The notes beneath the pieces are model-generated. The model saw only the letters and a program-made list of their open reading frames with translations. It had not been told where the DNA came from and did no database searches. Of a stretch of 64,000 bases of DNA, positions 20,696 through 33,718 are shown piece after piece (the stretch's first letter is position 1; each line of letters opens with the position of its first letter). Location: contig CM076944.1 in the NCBI GenBank assembly GCA_039566865.1, positions 11,244,501 to 11,308,500 of the forward strand. The letters run 5' to 3'. The position numbers and the translations under genes are program-made. Source of the stretch: Aurelia coerulea (Eukaryota; Cnidaria; Scyphozoa; Semaeostomeae; Ulmaridae).

Positions 20696-20907
20696 AAAAT
20701 TAACATCCAAACTCCATGGAATGCCATTTTCCCTGTTGCGGAACAAAGCATCTTCGAGACGAATTGATAGAGGAAAGACAAACGAAGGAGAGAGAAGACC
20801 CTTATCTCTCTGTGTGTGCCTGCTCCACCTGCTCAACTTTGAAAAAGGAGAGCACACAACATTTTGATCTGAAGAAAAAGAATCAAAATATTTGCATGAA
20901 TCAGAAC

Positions 20908-21914
20908 CAGGGGCGTCGTGGGTACCAATTGACAGGGGGGCACAACTTGCTGATTTTCCGACGAATGATGACGTCAAAACCAATGACGCCATCATGCGCA
21001 TGCGCAGTTTGGTTACAAAATATGATTTTCAGACAGAGATAGCAAGACTCTGATCTGGAATTCAATCGAAGTAATAATACAGATTAGTTCGCTATAATTG
21101 TATGGCCACCATAAAAAGTCTTTGAAAAAAGGGACAGTCCTCTGTATCCTCAAAAATTATGGCATCAGTGAATTTTCTTAACCCTAACTCACCTGGGCGT
21201 TTTGAAGCGGTCAATACCTGAGGGGGGGGTGGATTCCACCCCCCCTCTTTTTCTTCGCTGTTGTAGTTGCTACAATCTTTAGAATTGGTAAATATATATA
21301 CTTTGATGCAAACAATCAAAATCACATGATTAAATCAAATTATCTCTATTGTTCTCGTTGCTATGACAATAAGAAGATTTTAAGTTATGATTATCATGAT
21401 TGTTACCAACATGATTGAAACAATGAAATGAGGCACTAAATTGAAATCTTTTGTTTCAAATTGAGTTGGATATCATCAAATACATGTGTAAGTATAATTT
21501 TGCATATATTTGAGATTAAAATTTGCAACAATTAAAAAAAAAGTATACAAATTTTGTTGACTAGTAAAAAATTGGTTGCCATGGTTACGAGGCTATATTT
21601 AGCATCTTGAAGTTTTCATCATTCGATACAGTATAGATATAAAGTCAAAGTAGCGGAGTCTTGGCATCCTGCATTGCATATTCTAGCATAGGCGAATAAA
21701 AGTTTGGTTGGGGGGGTGGAATCCACCCCCCCCAGGTGAGATAGGGTTAAACTAATCAACTCTACTAAGGCACGAAATAAATCTGTAAGATCCCAAATTT
21801 CAGCAAAAAGCCGAACGGATCTCAAATTTCCGAAATTTTCCGAAATTTTCCGAAATTCCGACGCTGGGGGGGGGCACGTGCCCTCCCTGCCCCCCCCCAC
21901 CCACGACGCTTCTG
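20908..21914. mobile_element. hAT-like element, 8-bp duplication, holds nested MITE
   Basis: Left end CAGGGGCGTCGTGGG, right end CCCACGACGCTTCTG (13 of 15 match). The flanks ATCAGAAC (20900-20907) and ATCAAAAC (21915-21922) differ at one base, consistent with an old 8-bp target duplication. No transposase. A TTAA MITE (21178-21750) is inserted inside, so this element is older. Confidence 0.78.
21178..21750. mobile_element. TTAA MITE, family E, copy 1
   Basis: Ends TTAACCCTAACTCACCTGG and CCAGGTGAGATAGGGTTAA; TTAA at 21178-21181 and 21747-21750. Each end carries a GGGGGGTGGATTCCACCCCC hairpin. Length is 573 bp. The interior holds GTTGCCATGGTTAC (21575-21588), an X-box-like palindrome. An inverted copy is at 25864-26454. 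Confidence 0.92.
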
Positions 21915-21949
21915 ATCAAAACTTTAAATGTGGGAAAATCACCCCAATT

Positions 21950-22170
21950 TCCAAGTAGCACTCCGACAGTGTTGGACAACTATACGCCCATCGTGATAAT
22001 TCCTGCTCTATCAAAAGTTATCGAGAAAATCATTTATAATCAACTGTCCTAGTGCCTTAAATCGAATGGCCTGTTGTGCCCGCATCAGTTTGGGTTTAGA
22101 CACGTGGGTCTACTTCCACGAGACCGAAGATTGGACTTGCTTGGCTGTTTTATCGAGAAGAAAACCTAAT
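21950..22170 (+). pseudogene. Reverse transcriptase fragment (LINE)
   Basis: Plus-strand reading gives LDNYTPIVIIPALSKVIEKI, IYNQLS, a stop, then CLKSNGLLCPHQFGFRH, which is the NYRPISxxPxxSKxxEKxxxxQL...QxGFR block of LINE RTs. Only the fingers region remains. The following HSTxxA block is frameshifted (CTACTTCCACGAGACC). The rest of the element is absent. Confidence 0.75.
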
Positions 22171-23910
22171 AACGATAGTAATCAATTAGTATCCTTATCA
22201 ACAGCAAATAGTTTGTAAAGCAGATGCACGTTAACAGAATTGACATGAAGTCAAAAGAAGGGTTCAGAAACCTTGACGGCAAGCCGAGCTGCGGGACAGT
22301 TTGATGTTTGATAACGTGCCTATCTTTCTGCAGACCGTCGTTCGCCATCATTTGTGATTGACTGTTGTGACGGAATCTCTTCGCAAGCAAAGTAATTCCT
22401 TGATTGGCAGTGTATTTGAGGTAAATCCGTTTTCAAATAAGGTTATTTCATAGTCTCCGGGAAGTATACTTCCAACGGTATTCAATGCCTTTTACATCTA
22501 TTATTGAGCAAATTAAACATCGGAAAAGAAATGGAAGAACACTGGTGCGTCTTTGGGTCAAGGCTTCTGACAATGCATATATTGCATGCAGGCTCCAATA
22601 ACACTTCACCCAGTTTGAAGCAACGTTATCGTTTGCCAAAGAAAGTAATCTACGTATTGCAAGGCTTCCGATGACGGGGAGGGGGGGGGGGGGGCAGGCC
22701 CCCCCCCACTTCTTTGCAAATCATGCCGTTCTGAAAGGCAGCTCATCATGTTGTGTTGTGGTAATTTTTTGTATCAAGTTTGGCACCCCCCCCCCCACTT
22801 TTCTGATCTCGTCGGGGGCCTTGTATTGGAGTCAAATTCTCAAAGCCGAAATACAATGCTATTAAACTGCAAGTTTGGAGCCTATTATTTGGCATGTAGA
22901 TAGCACCAGGCTGTCAACGATTTATAAACATAAGATCCTTTTGGATGATTACAAAGTCCGTCCTGAGCTAAGCAAGCATAAGAAAATCTGAATATTGATT
23001 TCTTCATAACCCCAAATGATCTTTTATGCTGTTTTAGCCAAATGATCTTTTATGCTGTTTTAGCTACAGTCAGAGAGATGAGTGTTGCTGCTAAAGTCGC
23101 CTTCAACAGAAAATCAAGCGCCTTGTATAAGGACAAGAATCGCCTGAAAAGCAATATTTTGATCTTTATGTCAAACGAGGATGATACGCAAAAAATCAAA
23201 AGTCATTACCCCTAGTTTGCTTAGTCTCTGCATGAAACTATTGGTGCATCTGTGTCATGTCAGATTTATGATAACGCAAAATTACTTATGTTTATGCAGA
23301 ACCCTGCAGAACGTTTCTATTCCTGGGCATCTAGTTTGAGACAAGCATTGACGAAAATAACCTATGTGCAGAATCATATGCATGAAGATGTTTTGGTTTC
23401 GTGTGATCGCGTCCCTCCCCCCAGTCAATGGCGCCATTGTTTGCTGGGATTCTGCACCTTTCCTCTCAACTTCACCTGCGATGATTGCATCCGTTGCTGT
23501 GTAGGAGGGGGGTCCTTCTACCTTTGGTGATGCTGCGAATGCTAGCCTCTGTGCAGGCTGCCGGTTACATCATCCCCTAAAGTTGACTTATTTGCATAAT
23601 GAATATTATCAATAAGTGGCTAATGATGCGTTCGTTCTAGAAAACGATTGTTTTAACGTAATTAAGCTGCTAATGAATTCAAGAACGTGCCAATTCTGCG
23701 TAAATTTGTTGTTGTGCCAGGGTAAACATCAAGGTGATTTATCCATCTTATGGTGTCAAATCTGTCTAACATGAAATAAGCCGACGTCAAATGTTACTAT
23801 CGGATCGCGGGAAACTTCTGTCTTGTATGCGCTTTCTGTGCGCTTTCTTTATTTCAGGGCAAATTAGCAGAGATAAAACGTTAATCAATTGCTTTAACGA
23901 GCGTGACGGA
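22171..23910. other. No gene recognised; G/C-runs and short duplication
   Basis: Contains a G-run/C-run pair (22678-22710) and a C-run at 22786-22798, looking like the two ends of a roughly 130-bp insert. A 25-bp direct tandem duplication (AAATGATCTTTTATGCTG...) lies at about 23014-23063. Short frames at 22166-22390 and 23252-23530 show no domain. Confidence 0.4.

Positions 23911-23972
<62 letters not shown>
23911..23972. repeat. CTTT microsatellite
   Basis: About 15 perfect CTTT units directly precede the target duplication of the hAT-like element at 23979. Confidence 0.97.
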
Positions 23973-23978
23973 GACTTT

Positions 23979-25648
23979 CAGTGGCGCCGCCAGGATATTT
24001 TATTGGGGGGGGGAGGCGAAACACAACGGGGTCTGGGACGGAGCCCCAGAAAAATTTTCTTGGACCACGCCCTCTACTTTGGCTGTAAATGCGGCCAACG
24101 CCCTTTTTTAGGTTGACATAAAGATAAACGAATCTGTTGAAATAACACAAGTAGGGTATCACAATTAGAAAATGACGTCCTACCGCCGACCGAACGACGA
24201 ACTTCGGATTTCCAAAAATCTAAAACGAATCTAAAACGTCACTCCGTAATGGAATTATCGAAGGGATGTCAAGTTCTCTCAGATTCAGAAATCTGAAGTA
24301 TATGGTTTGTGAAAAAGAGGGCATCGGGACCAGCAGAAGCTTCAAAGTTCAGTATACATCAGGGGTGGATCTAGGCGGATTTTTTAATGAGTTCCCATGA
24401 TGAGATCGAAGGTGAGCGAAGTTAGGGGGTGCGGGGGTACTCCCACGAGAAAATTTTTGCAGCCACGCCCTTTAGATTGCCTTAAAATGCTATCAAATTT
24501 TTCTTAACTAATTAATAACTGATAAAATTTTGAAATGAAAAGCATCCCACGAAACCAATTTTGGACCTTCATATGATCATAAGGCCTAAGTTTACCTCAA
24601 ATGTTTCTCCTTCAGCCAGCCACATTTTGCCTTATTGACGCATATAAGGGGCCTAGTTTGTAGCCCCTTATATAAGCGCAATTGAACAGATTTTGAAATC
24701 GTTTGTTATTTTCATCGCGGATCTCATTTTCATAATTATCGTAATTCTATTCTCAGAGACAAATCTGTCTATGAAATCTTGACTAAGTTCTCAAACTCAT
24801 CGAACTCACGTCAAATCCGCCACCGGATGAAGGGGTCTGGGGGCAAAGCCCCCAGGAAAATTTTCGGGGACACACCGTTTACTTTGGCTTAGAACACTTC
24901 TACCGATCACATGTTACCTGATGGTGAAATAGAATTGTTGATCATTTCGTAACAGTTGTTTAAATTAGCATCCCCTGGAAACTATTTTTGTAAAAATATG
25001 ATATTCTTTGGTTTAGAATGCATCCCATCTTTACCAGTGCCCTATTGAAAACTTTCATAATTAGGTAACAGTATTTTTATGAATTACCACCACAGGAAAA
25101 TTTTTGCGCAAACACACTATAATTTATCCCAGAACGGTTCTAACAATCCAATTTGCCTGGCCTCAAAATTGAAATTTTGACAGTTCTATGATAGTCTGTC
25201 TCGGAAATTTTTCAAAAATCCAACCTATACATTGGCTTAGAACGACTCTCCCATTCACTTTCCATCATTTCTCCGAAAGAATCTTATCCTACTACCCATC
25301 CTATACAGAACTACTTTCTCCTCATTTGGTTTGTGAAAAAGATCTTGACTTAGATCTTTCACAAGCTATGTTGTTGAGATGTGCAAGCTCGGAGGGCACA
25401 TAGAACGGGGGTCTAGGGCCTTCGCAACCAGAAAAAATTCCGAGTCAGTTCCCTACAGATCGTTGCAAAATGCAATAAGACAGCAAGATTGTACAAACCG
25501 ATACTCACATTATAATTGCCAAAGATCATCGGCCTTACCCCCCCCCCCCAATAATTTTACACCGGAATTAGACGAATTAGAAAAGTGGTCCTGGAGAATA
25601 TTGGGGGGGCGACCGCCCCCCCTTGCCCCCCCCCTCCCGGCGCTTCTG
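23979..25648. mobile_element. hAT-like element, 8-bp duplication CTGACTTT
   Basis: Left end CAGTGGCGCCGCCAGG, right end CCTCCCGGCGCTTCTG. The flanks are perfect 8-bp repeats CTGACTTT (23971-23978 and 25649-25656). Length is 1670 bp with no recognisable transposase. Long G/C-runs flank both ends inside. A possible nested insert starts at CAGGGGTGGATCTAGG (24359). The phrase GGGTCTGGG..GAGCCCC and a GAAAATTTT..CACGCC motif recur (24040, 24850) and also appear near 38150 in another element. Confidence 0.85.
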
Positions 25649-25863
25649 CTGACTTTCTGACTGACCTGGAGCCCCCTCTTAGATTACAAAGTTGGACTTT
25701 GTAATCAAAAACGTATGTTGTTTTTTTAGATTCTTGAGTGGATAATGCCAAGCACATAATGTTGTAGTAGAAGGAATGTGCAAATAAAGACAAAGATAAT
25801 GACTGTCACATTCTTCACATTCAAATGAAAAAATATTTGTCTACTCTGAATAACTCAATTATG

Positions 25864-26454
25864 TTAACCCTATCTCACCTGGGGGGGGTGGATTCCACCC
25901 CCCCCCCCCCAACCAAACTTTTATTCGCCTATGCTAGAATATGCAATGCAGGATGCCAAGACTCCGCTCCTTTGACTTTATATCTATACTGTATCGAATG
26001 ATGAAAATTTCAAGATGCTAGATATAGCCTCGTAACCATGGCAACCAATGTTTTACTGTGTAGTCAACAAAATTTGTATACTTTTTTTTTAATTGTTGCA
26101 AATTTTAATCCCAAATATATGCAAAATTATACTTACACATGTATTTGATGATATCCAACTCAATTTGAAACAAAAGATTTCAATTTAGTGCCTCATTTCA
26201 TTTTTTCAATCATGTTCGTAACAATCATATAATCATAACTTAAAATCTTCTTATTGTCATAGCAACGAGAACAATAGAGATAATTTGATTTAATCATGTG
26301 ATTTTGATTGTTTGCATCAAAGTATATATTTTTACAAATTCTAAAGATTGTAGCTACTACGACAGCGAAGAAAAAGAGGGGGGGGGGGGGGGTGGAATCC
26401 ACCCCCCCCCTCAGGTATTGACCGTTTCAAAACGCCCAGGTGAGATAGGGTTAA
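25864..26454. mobile_element. TTAA MITE, family E, copy 2 (inverted)
   Basis: TTAA at 25864-25867 and 26451-26454, ends TTAACCCTATCTCACCTGG and CCAGGTGAGATAGGGTTAA. The interior is the reverse complement of 21178-21750 at roughly 95% by eye, including the X-box-like palindrome (26032-26046). The two copies lie 4.1 kb apart. Confidence 0.92.
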
Positions 26455-28320
26455 ACCTGTGTTTATCAAAACATCAAAACCATACCATCCTGTTTCTGTG
26501 AATTGAAGGACAAGACAATTTCTGAAATTTTGACCTTATATGTGGCAATCTTTTTCCGAAATGATTCTAGACACTCGGTAAGCGAGGAAAAGCGAGAATT
26601 GGGAAATATGACACATTTTCTCAGATACAAGTGTAGGAAGCGGGGGTTACAGCCCCCTAATATTTGAAAAATTCGCCAAAACCAACCATAATCAGGCAAA
26701 AATTGATCTTGTCTCGAGTGGCGCAGAATTTTCATAAACAATATACATTATTATTTTTTTATCTGGCAGCCCCCCCCCCCTAAATTTCATCTTCTTATGT
26801 GCTCATGATTTTAGAGGTAAAACAGATCCAGTAATAATCTTCTCGCGATTGTTCCTAATTTATTTTGAGAATTTAGGAAAATAACTTCATAAATCTCCAT
26901 TAAAAATTGTTCTGTAGCCATACAATACCTTCCAGAGTGTAGAATTTACTTTGCCAGTTAAAGATATCATTTACAGCAAGAGGTCCTTTACAGACAATTT
27001 TCATCACATTCAACAGAATTGGGCTGTAGGGGGATGGCTTCAGCTAAAATGGTACTTTTGCAACAAAAAGAGAAACATATTTTTAACTTTTAATGAATTG
27101 GCCCTACTGGGATAAAGTGGATAATTTTGTGGTAAAATGAGCAAGACAAAAATATGGATAAATTTCATAAAATCTTGAGACACAAGTCTTCTCAAGCTAC
27201 ATCTCTTAGAACCACACTCCTTGAAATATTGAATGTTGATTTAAGTCCACCCTCTGGCAATCATCATTACCCATAGCACCTCAACCTACCCATTTGGCTT
27301 GAGAATGGCCTATAATTTAATTCACATCAACGTAATTCATTACCTCACTTTATTTAGTTGCGTGCCATTTTCCCCTGCAGACCCTAACTGGTAACCATTG
27401 GTATTCAGGCAGTTTACACTACTTAATTGTGATCTGACTGAAGAAATTGCCTTTGGCTTTGTCCCAAACACTATGCATATTATTTCAAAAGGGGTGGTGG
27501 TAATGGTGCTAATAGTGGTAGGCTCACAACAACATGAATGAATATGATGATAAATCTAGTGGTCCATTAGGATAGCTAGGGGTGTGGAGCTGTTAATGGT
27601 CCAATTCCATTAACTTTCGCAAAAAACTGTTTGTTGATGACCCCTAAGAAATACAACGAAAATGTCAAAATTTGCATATCTTGTGCACCATGTGAAATGC
27701 ATTGCTCTGCAACATCAAAGTCATAACTGTCAGAGTTTAACTCTTTGACCGCAACTGTAAAACATGATAAGTTCTGGTCAATTGCCATTGTAAACAAGCC
27801 ATTTTTCTATTGCTGCTCATCAGTCAAAGATATGTCAGCGTTTTGTGCCATAGATGTGACAAGGTTGATGCACTTACAAAGGAAAGAAGCAAACATAATT
27901 TAGTCATAATCAATAGTGGATTACTTCATGTGACTGCATGTATGGAAAGACCATTTGCACTTGTTTTCAATATCTAAAATATTTGAAATTGCTCAAAAAA
28001 ATCTCAATGTTAGTGTTCAAAATCAGTGTAGAAATGCAGTCTCTCATTTTGTAACAGTGAGTACAGATTGGACTACAGTAAGCAAGAAATTAAGAGTAAC
28101 TTCACCAAGTTATTCAAGGGAATGGTAAAGGAAGATCTTTCCTCAAAACTTAACAGGACTGGATGTTGTTGTAATCCACATTCCACAACAAGATCATAAA
28201 TTATGTTATTTATCAGAATAGATAAACATCTCACTTCACTTTATGCCACCAAGCCTAAACTATTTCTACCCCAAAACAGTAAGATAAAGTTTCTATCACA
28301 CATAAATAAGGAATAGCAAA
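26455..28320. other. No gene recognised; old repeat fragments
   Basis: 26630-26670 resembles the left part of the 163-bp hAT-like MITE (GTAGGAAGCGGGGGTTACAG). 27095-27300 resembles 46205-46455 in order (GGTAAAATGAGCAAGAC, CTTGAGACACAAG, AAGCTACATCTCTTAG, TATTGAATGTTGAT). No coding domain found at 27576-27797 or elsewhere. Confidence 0.45.
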
Positions 28321-28479
28321 CGATAACAATTCTTACCTCGTGCACTACAGACAGTGCTTGTTCATAACATTTGAATGACTGAATGAATTTGAATGAACAA
28401 CTGAATGAAATGGTGGCGTTATTTGATCTGTTGATATTTGATAATGGATATCCTTCCAACTCAAAGCCTGCATAAAGCC

Positions 28480-28790
28480 AATGTGGGACTCCAATTTCAT
28501 CTCGTTCTAATCTGGGAATTATTGCCTCTCTTTGACCCTCCAAATAATTGAAGATCCTTTCCTTATGAATTCATCTGCCTTGGAATGCTTGGAGCGGTCG
28601 AGCTGGCAGTTGCTGCCCATTTCGCTCGCTTCAGCTTTACAAAATCCATCCATTGCCTTCTTCTTTTCTTAGCAGCAGGTCGTTCATCGCCATAAAATGG
28701 AAATAGATGGAGTACGATCGTACGATCCTGTTTTTTAAATCTGGTAAACTTCCACAGCCAGCTGCAACGCATCGGTTAAGCATATTCAGA
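28480..28790 (-). pseudogene. THAP-domain exon, frameshifted
   Basis: Minus-strand reading across frames gives RCVAAGCGSLPDLKNRI (first THAP Cys pair), then HLFPFYGDE, KKRRRQWMDFVKLKRAKW, then DRSKHSKADEF (normally CSxHFxxxDF), then PRLERDEIG. That is a whole C2CH THAP zinc-binding DNA-binding domain in order. The first frame break is explained exactly by an 8-bp tandem duplication around ATCGTACGATCGTAC. A second 1-base shift follows AKW, and the third zinc Cys is Arg. THAP domains occur in host regulators and P-element-like transposases; nothing downstream decides which. A possible GTAAGAATT donor lies near 28330. Confidence 0.72.
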
Positions 28791-29484
28791 TATATACGAT
28801 TTGGTTTTGCTTCCAAAGTTTACTTGAGTTCCAAGTGAATAGAGTAGGCCACAAATATTGCCTTCCTGGGTCATCGTCATACGCGTCTCGACCCAGATCT
28901 CCCATCATGCTACAAAAGCCCGGCCGTGGAACCTCATTTTGCCTAAATCCTCAACTTCATCAACGCATAAATCAAAAACAACTCAGCCGATTTAATCTTT
29001 GTTTTCCACAATTATGATTATATCAAGTTGGTCTATCATTTGAAAAAATAAAAACTTTGCACTTTAATTGCTCATTCAAAGTTACTCTTGCTTCCTTGCC
29101 TGCGAATGTTAGAAATTCTGAATTAATGACCCACAAATCAGTAAACAACGAACAACCAAAAATCAAACAAGATTTCGCAACAGCATGAGGACGCAAATGC
29201 ATATGATGAACCGATAAAGCTTACTCATTGTTTGCAAAACCCCGAATTTATCCATCCATGTAGTTCGTATGGAATATAAAGACGAAAACAAATATGATAC
29301 CAAGCTGTGGAAGAACGACTTTGACTTCAACCTTGACAGAGCACATCAGAGGGTGGCCTAAGTTAAATAGTAAGATTTTCATGGCATAAGTAAACTTTGA
29401 GTGGCTTCTCTTCGCTGTGGATTTTTGTTTTGCAGAAAGTACCTGTTTGTCATAGAATAAATCCAAGAACTTGTAAACTGGCAA
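28791..29484. other. No gene recognised
   Basis: AT-rich. Short frames only, with no domain, and no repeat edges apart from the TTAA at 29485. Confidence 0.4.
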
Positions 29485-30385
29485 TTAACCCTACTGTTAC
29501 CTGGGGGGGGGGGGGGGTTTTGGCCCCCCTATCGGATTTTTTTAATAGCTCCCATACAATGCTACTTACAATGCTGAAACTCCTTGAATTTTCCTCAAAT
29601 TTAGTTGGCAATCAGAAAATAGAAATGTCAATACCTATTGTTTGATCACGTGACCACCACATGCCCATATTTGGAGAGTGGTCACAAAGAAATTCTTTAA
29701 AACGGTTCTAATTTCTTTCTTCGCTACTAAATCTCAACAATATATATACCATTCGATTCGTCTTAATGAGTACTTTCATTTGATATATAATTTATTCATA
29801 TTTGCTGACATCAGCAGTTTATTATTTCCTATGACGCCATCAATCTTTATGACGTCATATTCCTAATGAATAAGTATTTTTCATGCAAAAGTGATTTAAT
29901 TACCTCAAATATTGATGAAGGTACTAGATTTCACCAATAATATGCCAAAATTAATGGTTTTAAATCATATTTATTGAGCTAACAATTTTGCATTAAATCA
30001 AATTTTCATTATTTAGTTAGTTAATTTATTAGAAACCACAAATATCTGTATGAAACCATATAAAACTACAAATCAATGGTGTCAAGCAGGTATGTTGATG
30101 GTTTTTTGCCAATTTTATCAAGCTATTTGCTAATTATGGACCCTTTTCTGCAAATAGCTCGATTTTCTCAAAATTTGTATTGTTTTTGGTTGCCTAGCAA
30201 CCAATCACGTGACTATTCATTGATTGATGCTATTTTTAGATTCTCCTTAGTTCAGTTATGACACAGTCCAAGTTTCATTGTCATAGCTGTTATAATTGTG
30301 GAGAAAAACAGGGGGGGGGGCGAAAAACGCCCCCCCCCCCCCTAGTAGAAAATCACTTTTTTTTGCCCGGTTAAAATAGGGTTAA
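29485..30385. mobile_element. TTAA MITE, family D, copy 2 (inverted)
   Basis: TTAA at 29485-29488 and 30382-30385. The left end (CCCTACTGTTACCTGGGG) has diverged from the right (CCGGTTAAAATAGGGTTAA). The interior is the reverse complement of 12322-13212 throughout: GGTCACAAAGAAATTCTTTA, TGACGTCAT (29850-29858), the X-box/E-box block (30188-30213) and the C-run hairpin. Confidence 0.92.
30188..30213 (+). promoter_or_regulatory. X-box + CCAAT + E-box block in family D MITE copy 2
   Basis: GTTGCCTAGCAAC, overlapping CCAAT, then CACGTGAC: identical to the 12484 block read on the other strand, although the two MITE copies differ elsewhere. Confidence 0.55.
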
Positions 30386-30771
30386 AGAACATCAGCTTTG
30401 CTCTTTTCTTCATCTTTCGATTCGAGTTTCGACGTCCTGTATTGTCACAAATGGAACCAAATTCACAAAACCAGGTGGCAAGTTCTGCTGTGCTGGCTTA
30501 CCCACAGGACCCATTTAGATATTCAGATATATTTAGGATAGGGGTGCCCAGGCTGCGGGCTACAAAGAAAGCATCAACTCAAAAAGTGATTTCTAGCATG
30601 AAAAGACCCCAAAAATATTTTTTCTGACCCTACATTCCCAAAAATAGAAGAAATCAGCATATCTTAAATTTGTAGTAAAGTGCCATAACTGACGAGATTT
30701 CTCTATATTGTATTTCGATAAGGTATACAATTTTTATTTCTTTTAATTATCTCATTTTATCAGAACATTTA
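30386..30771. other. No gene recognised
   Basis: A 61-codon frame at 30442 has no domain. No clear repeat. Confidence 0.35.
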
Positions 30772-30884
30772 CGCCTGCGTAAATGTGTTTTAACGACAAG
30801 GTGACGCACAAGGTGAAATACTTCCTATTAGTTCCCAGTCCTTCAGCAACTTTAAAGCGTGCAAGAAATCAAATTATCATTGCC
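30772..30884. repeat. Repeat that hosts the 4.1-kb TTAA element
   Basis: CAGAACATTTACGCCTGCG through ATCATTGCC matches 38757-38882 at about 97% by eye. The match resumes after the insertion at 35009-35037, so the element landed inside an older repeat. Confidence 0.85.
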
Positions 30885-32251
30885 TTAACCCTATTTATAC
30901 TGGGGGGGGCGTTTTTCGCCCCCCTACCAGACTTTGCTGCGTTACGCTAAAACGACAAGAGATATAACCACCAGTTTTGGTGACTTTTATTCAAATTTCA
31001 TAGGCAATTAAATTCTTAACATTTCTTTGTTCTACCACTGATCATGTGACCACAGTAATACCATATTTGGAGAGTAGTCAACAAAAAAAAGCTTAAAATG
31101 TCCGTAGTTTTCGTGTCGTTTGCTTGATCGATCTCAAACATGCACCATTCGATTGCATTTGATGAGTACTTTCATTTGATATATAATTGTTTCATATATA
31201 TTTACCAGATAAAAGGGTAGGACTGGCAAAAACCTGCGATGAAAGTAAATGCATGCAACAAAAGGCTAGTTTAAGGCTAATAGACCACTTCACAGAAAGA
31301 AAAGGATCATGGGTAAGTAGGGCAAAATTTGATTCTTCGAACGCATGTTTCAACAAAATATTTCATTCCTTTCATCTCGGCGTACTATCTAGTTCTGGCT
31401 CTTATTCGCTCAAACTTTTATCAAACTTCATGCAAATAACACAGCACTTACCTCCAACATAGGGCTTTGCATTTTCAGTTTCCTTTTCGGTATGGACTTC
31501 GCTAAATTTATGTGCTTCCTTCACAAACTGCGGTCTTCTTCGTGATTGACACCCAATCACAAGTCTTTACTAGTAGACCCCTGCCCCTCTTTTCGATTGC
31601 TAGAACCATGTACAACACAGCATACGGTTGATTTTCAAAATGAAGGTCCCTCATACCTTTGTTTCAAATTCCAAAAACTCTCATTGCCGTATCTTTCTTC
31701 CTTCAAACAAAATACGCTTGTATCATTTCACTTTCTGTGTTTGAGGCTCTGTCTGTTCTCAAATCGATTCGAACGCACCTGGGAAACCCATCTGAAACTG
31801 TCTGGGAATGTCAACCAAATGCGACAGGGGGAAAGCCAAGGGGTGCGGGTGACAAAGGGGACAAAATTTCAAGAAACAGATCTTAGGCTTTTCTAGCCTT
31901 TTTTGTCGAACACATACTTTTCAACGAAACGGCCTGTAGCTACTGTATTCTTGGAAGGTATTTGAGCAGGGCTTAACAATCTTTGTTTCGAAGTGTTTAG
32001 GGTGGGACAGGAAGTAAATATGACGATTGTTGTGGAATCTCTAAGAAACTAACAAGAAACTCTAAGAACTGAAAATCTGATGATTTTAAAAAGCTTTCAG
32101 TTGGCTTAAATTCTTAGTTTCTTATGAAAAGAAATACGGGTATTGTTTGTTGCATCAGTTCAAGTTTTGAAAATTTCAGTATCTTCTTGCTGAATAAAGG
32201 GTCAAATAAAATTTAATCTGAAAGTTAGAAAGAAAGATTTGCGAAGAAATG

Positions 32252-32646
32252 TACACTCATTTTCGAGTATACTTAATATGAGATTAAAGTTCCCAGGGCT
32301 GGAAGGTAGTTTCTTAAATTTTAGAATAATTTCGCTACAAACGATTTCTAACCAGTTTCTTATCTTTTTTTATGGAAGTGTACAGTTACACGTATTTTTT
32401 GAGCTCTCAAATTACTTAGTAAGATCTCAAAAACAAGTAAATAACATAATTCGCACTCAAAATAATGTCAATAGTACAGTTGCTATAACTGTACACTGTC
32501 AAAACATTTTGAGTTGATAGGAAAAATAGAATTGTAAATTACAAACGTTTTTAGCTTTTTCAATTCAGGTAGGGTTGTTTCTTAACTTTCAAAAATTGAA
32601 CCTACCGTTTCTTATAATCGGTTTCTTATAAAGAAAAATGAGTGTA
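32252..32646. mobile_element. TACACTCATTTT MITE, copy 1
   Basis: Begins TACACTCATTTTCGAG and ends AAAATGAGTGTA. The interior is full of TTTCTTA words (GTTTCTTATAA). Length about 395 bp, no coding. Same layout as 33328-33718. Confidence 0.82.
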
Positions 32647-33327
32647 TGTCAGTCATGCTATTCTCTGTTATGAACAGCGCAAAACAGGCAACTGCTGAAA
32701 ATTGAGACATAAATAGTGGAGGCTGAGCAATATTCTTCTAGAATTCTTAAAAATTGGATGATTCTGAGCCTGAATATTCTTATGAACATTATTCTTATAA
32801 AAAAGAGCACATTCAATAAACCCAAATGGAGCTTCATCAGAGTTGACTAAACCCCATTTCTAGACTATTTCTTGCAGGCCGTTTCCTATCACTTGAAATT
32901 GCTCTTCTCATTCAAACCCGTCTGCATTTGACCCCTCCGATACCTCGTATTTCTAGCATCCTTCAACAACTCTTCCAACAGAAACTACATTCGCTCCTTT
33001 TTTAAAAGAATGCTATTAATTCCAGCCTCTATAAATCTGAAAACATTATTAAAGTATTCTTGTTTTTTTTTTCAAATCTGATATGGTTCCAGGCAAAAAT
33101 AGTACGAGGAAATGGTGGAACGACAGATAAATTTAAGCAGCTATAACAAACATCGCAAAGCAGGCAACTGCTGAAAAATATGAAAAATGAGACACAAATA
33201 TGCCAGCTGAGGCTGAGCGATATTCTTATGATATTCTTAAAAGTTGGATGAATCTAAGCCTGAATATTCTCATAAATATTATTCTTATAAAGAAAGAGTG
33301 TACGAGAGGATCAGGGTAGGAGGTAGA

Positions 33328-33718
33328 TACACTCATTTTTTTATAAGAAACTAAGGTCCGCGGCTGGTAGGCATTTTCTTAAGTTTTTGGGTCCTTTTGC
33401 TACCAAAAGTTTCTTACGTGTTTCTTATATTTTTATTGCGGGAAATTTAGAGTTGATTTTGTCTTGTCTAAAGGGCTCCCAAATTACTTAGTAAGTCTCT
33501 CAAACGAGTAAATAACACAATTCGCACTCAAAATAATGTCGAAACAGTTGCTTTAGCTGTACAATGTCAAAATATTTTTTGAGTGTGATAGGAAAATTAA
33601 AACTGAAAATTACAAAAGTTTCTTAGCTTTTTCAATTCAGGTAGGGTTGTTTCTTAGCTTTCGAAAAATTGAGCCTACCGTTTCTTATGAGCAGTTTCTT
33701 ATAAAAAAAATGAGTGTA
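33328..33718. mobile_element. TACACTCATTTT MITE, copy 2
   Basis: Ends TACACTCATTTTTTTATAAG and TTATAAAAAAAATGAGTGTA, near-perfect TIR of about 20 bp. Internal match to copy 1 (CAAACGAGTAAATAACA, AATAATGTC, GGTAGGGTTGTTTCTTA). A degraded relative lies at 61505-61895. Confidence 0.87.

Noticed and set aside
23791..24111. Frame with poly-Ser-Phe-Leu run
   Set aside because: It is a translation of the CTTT microsatellite.
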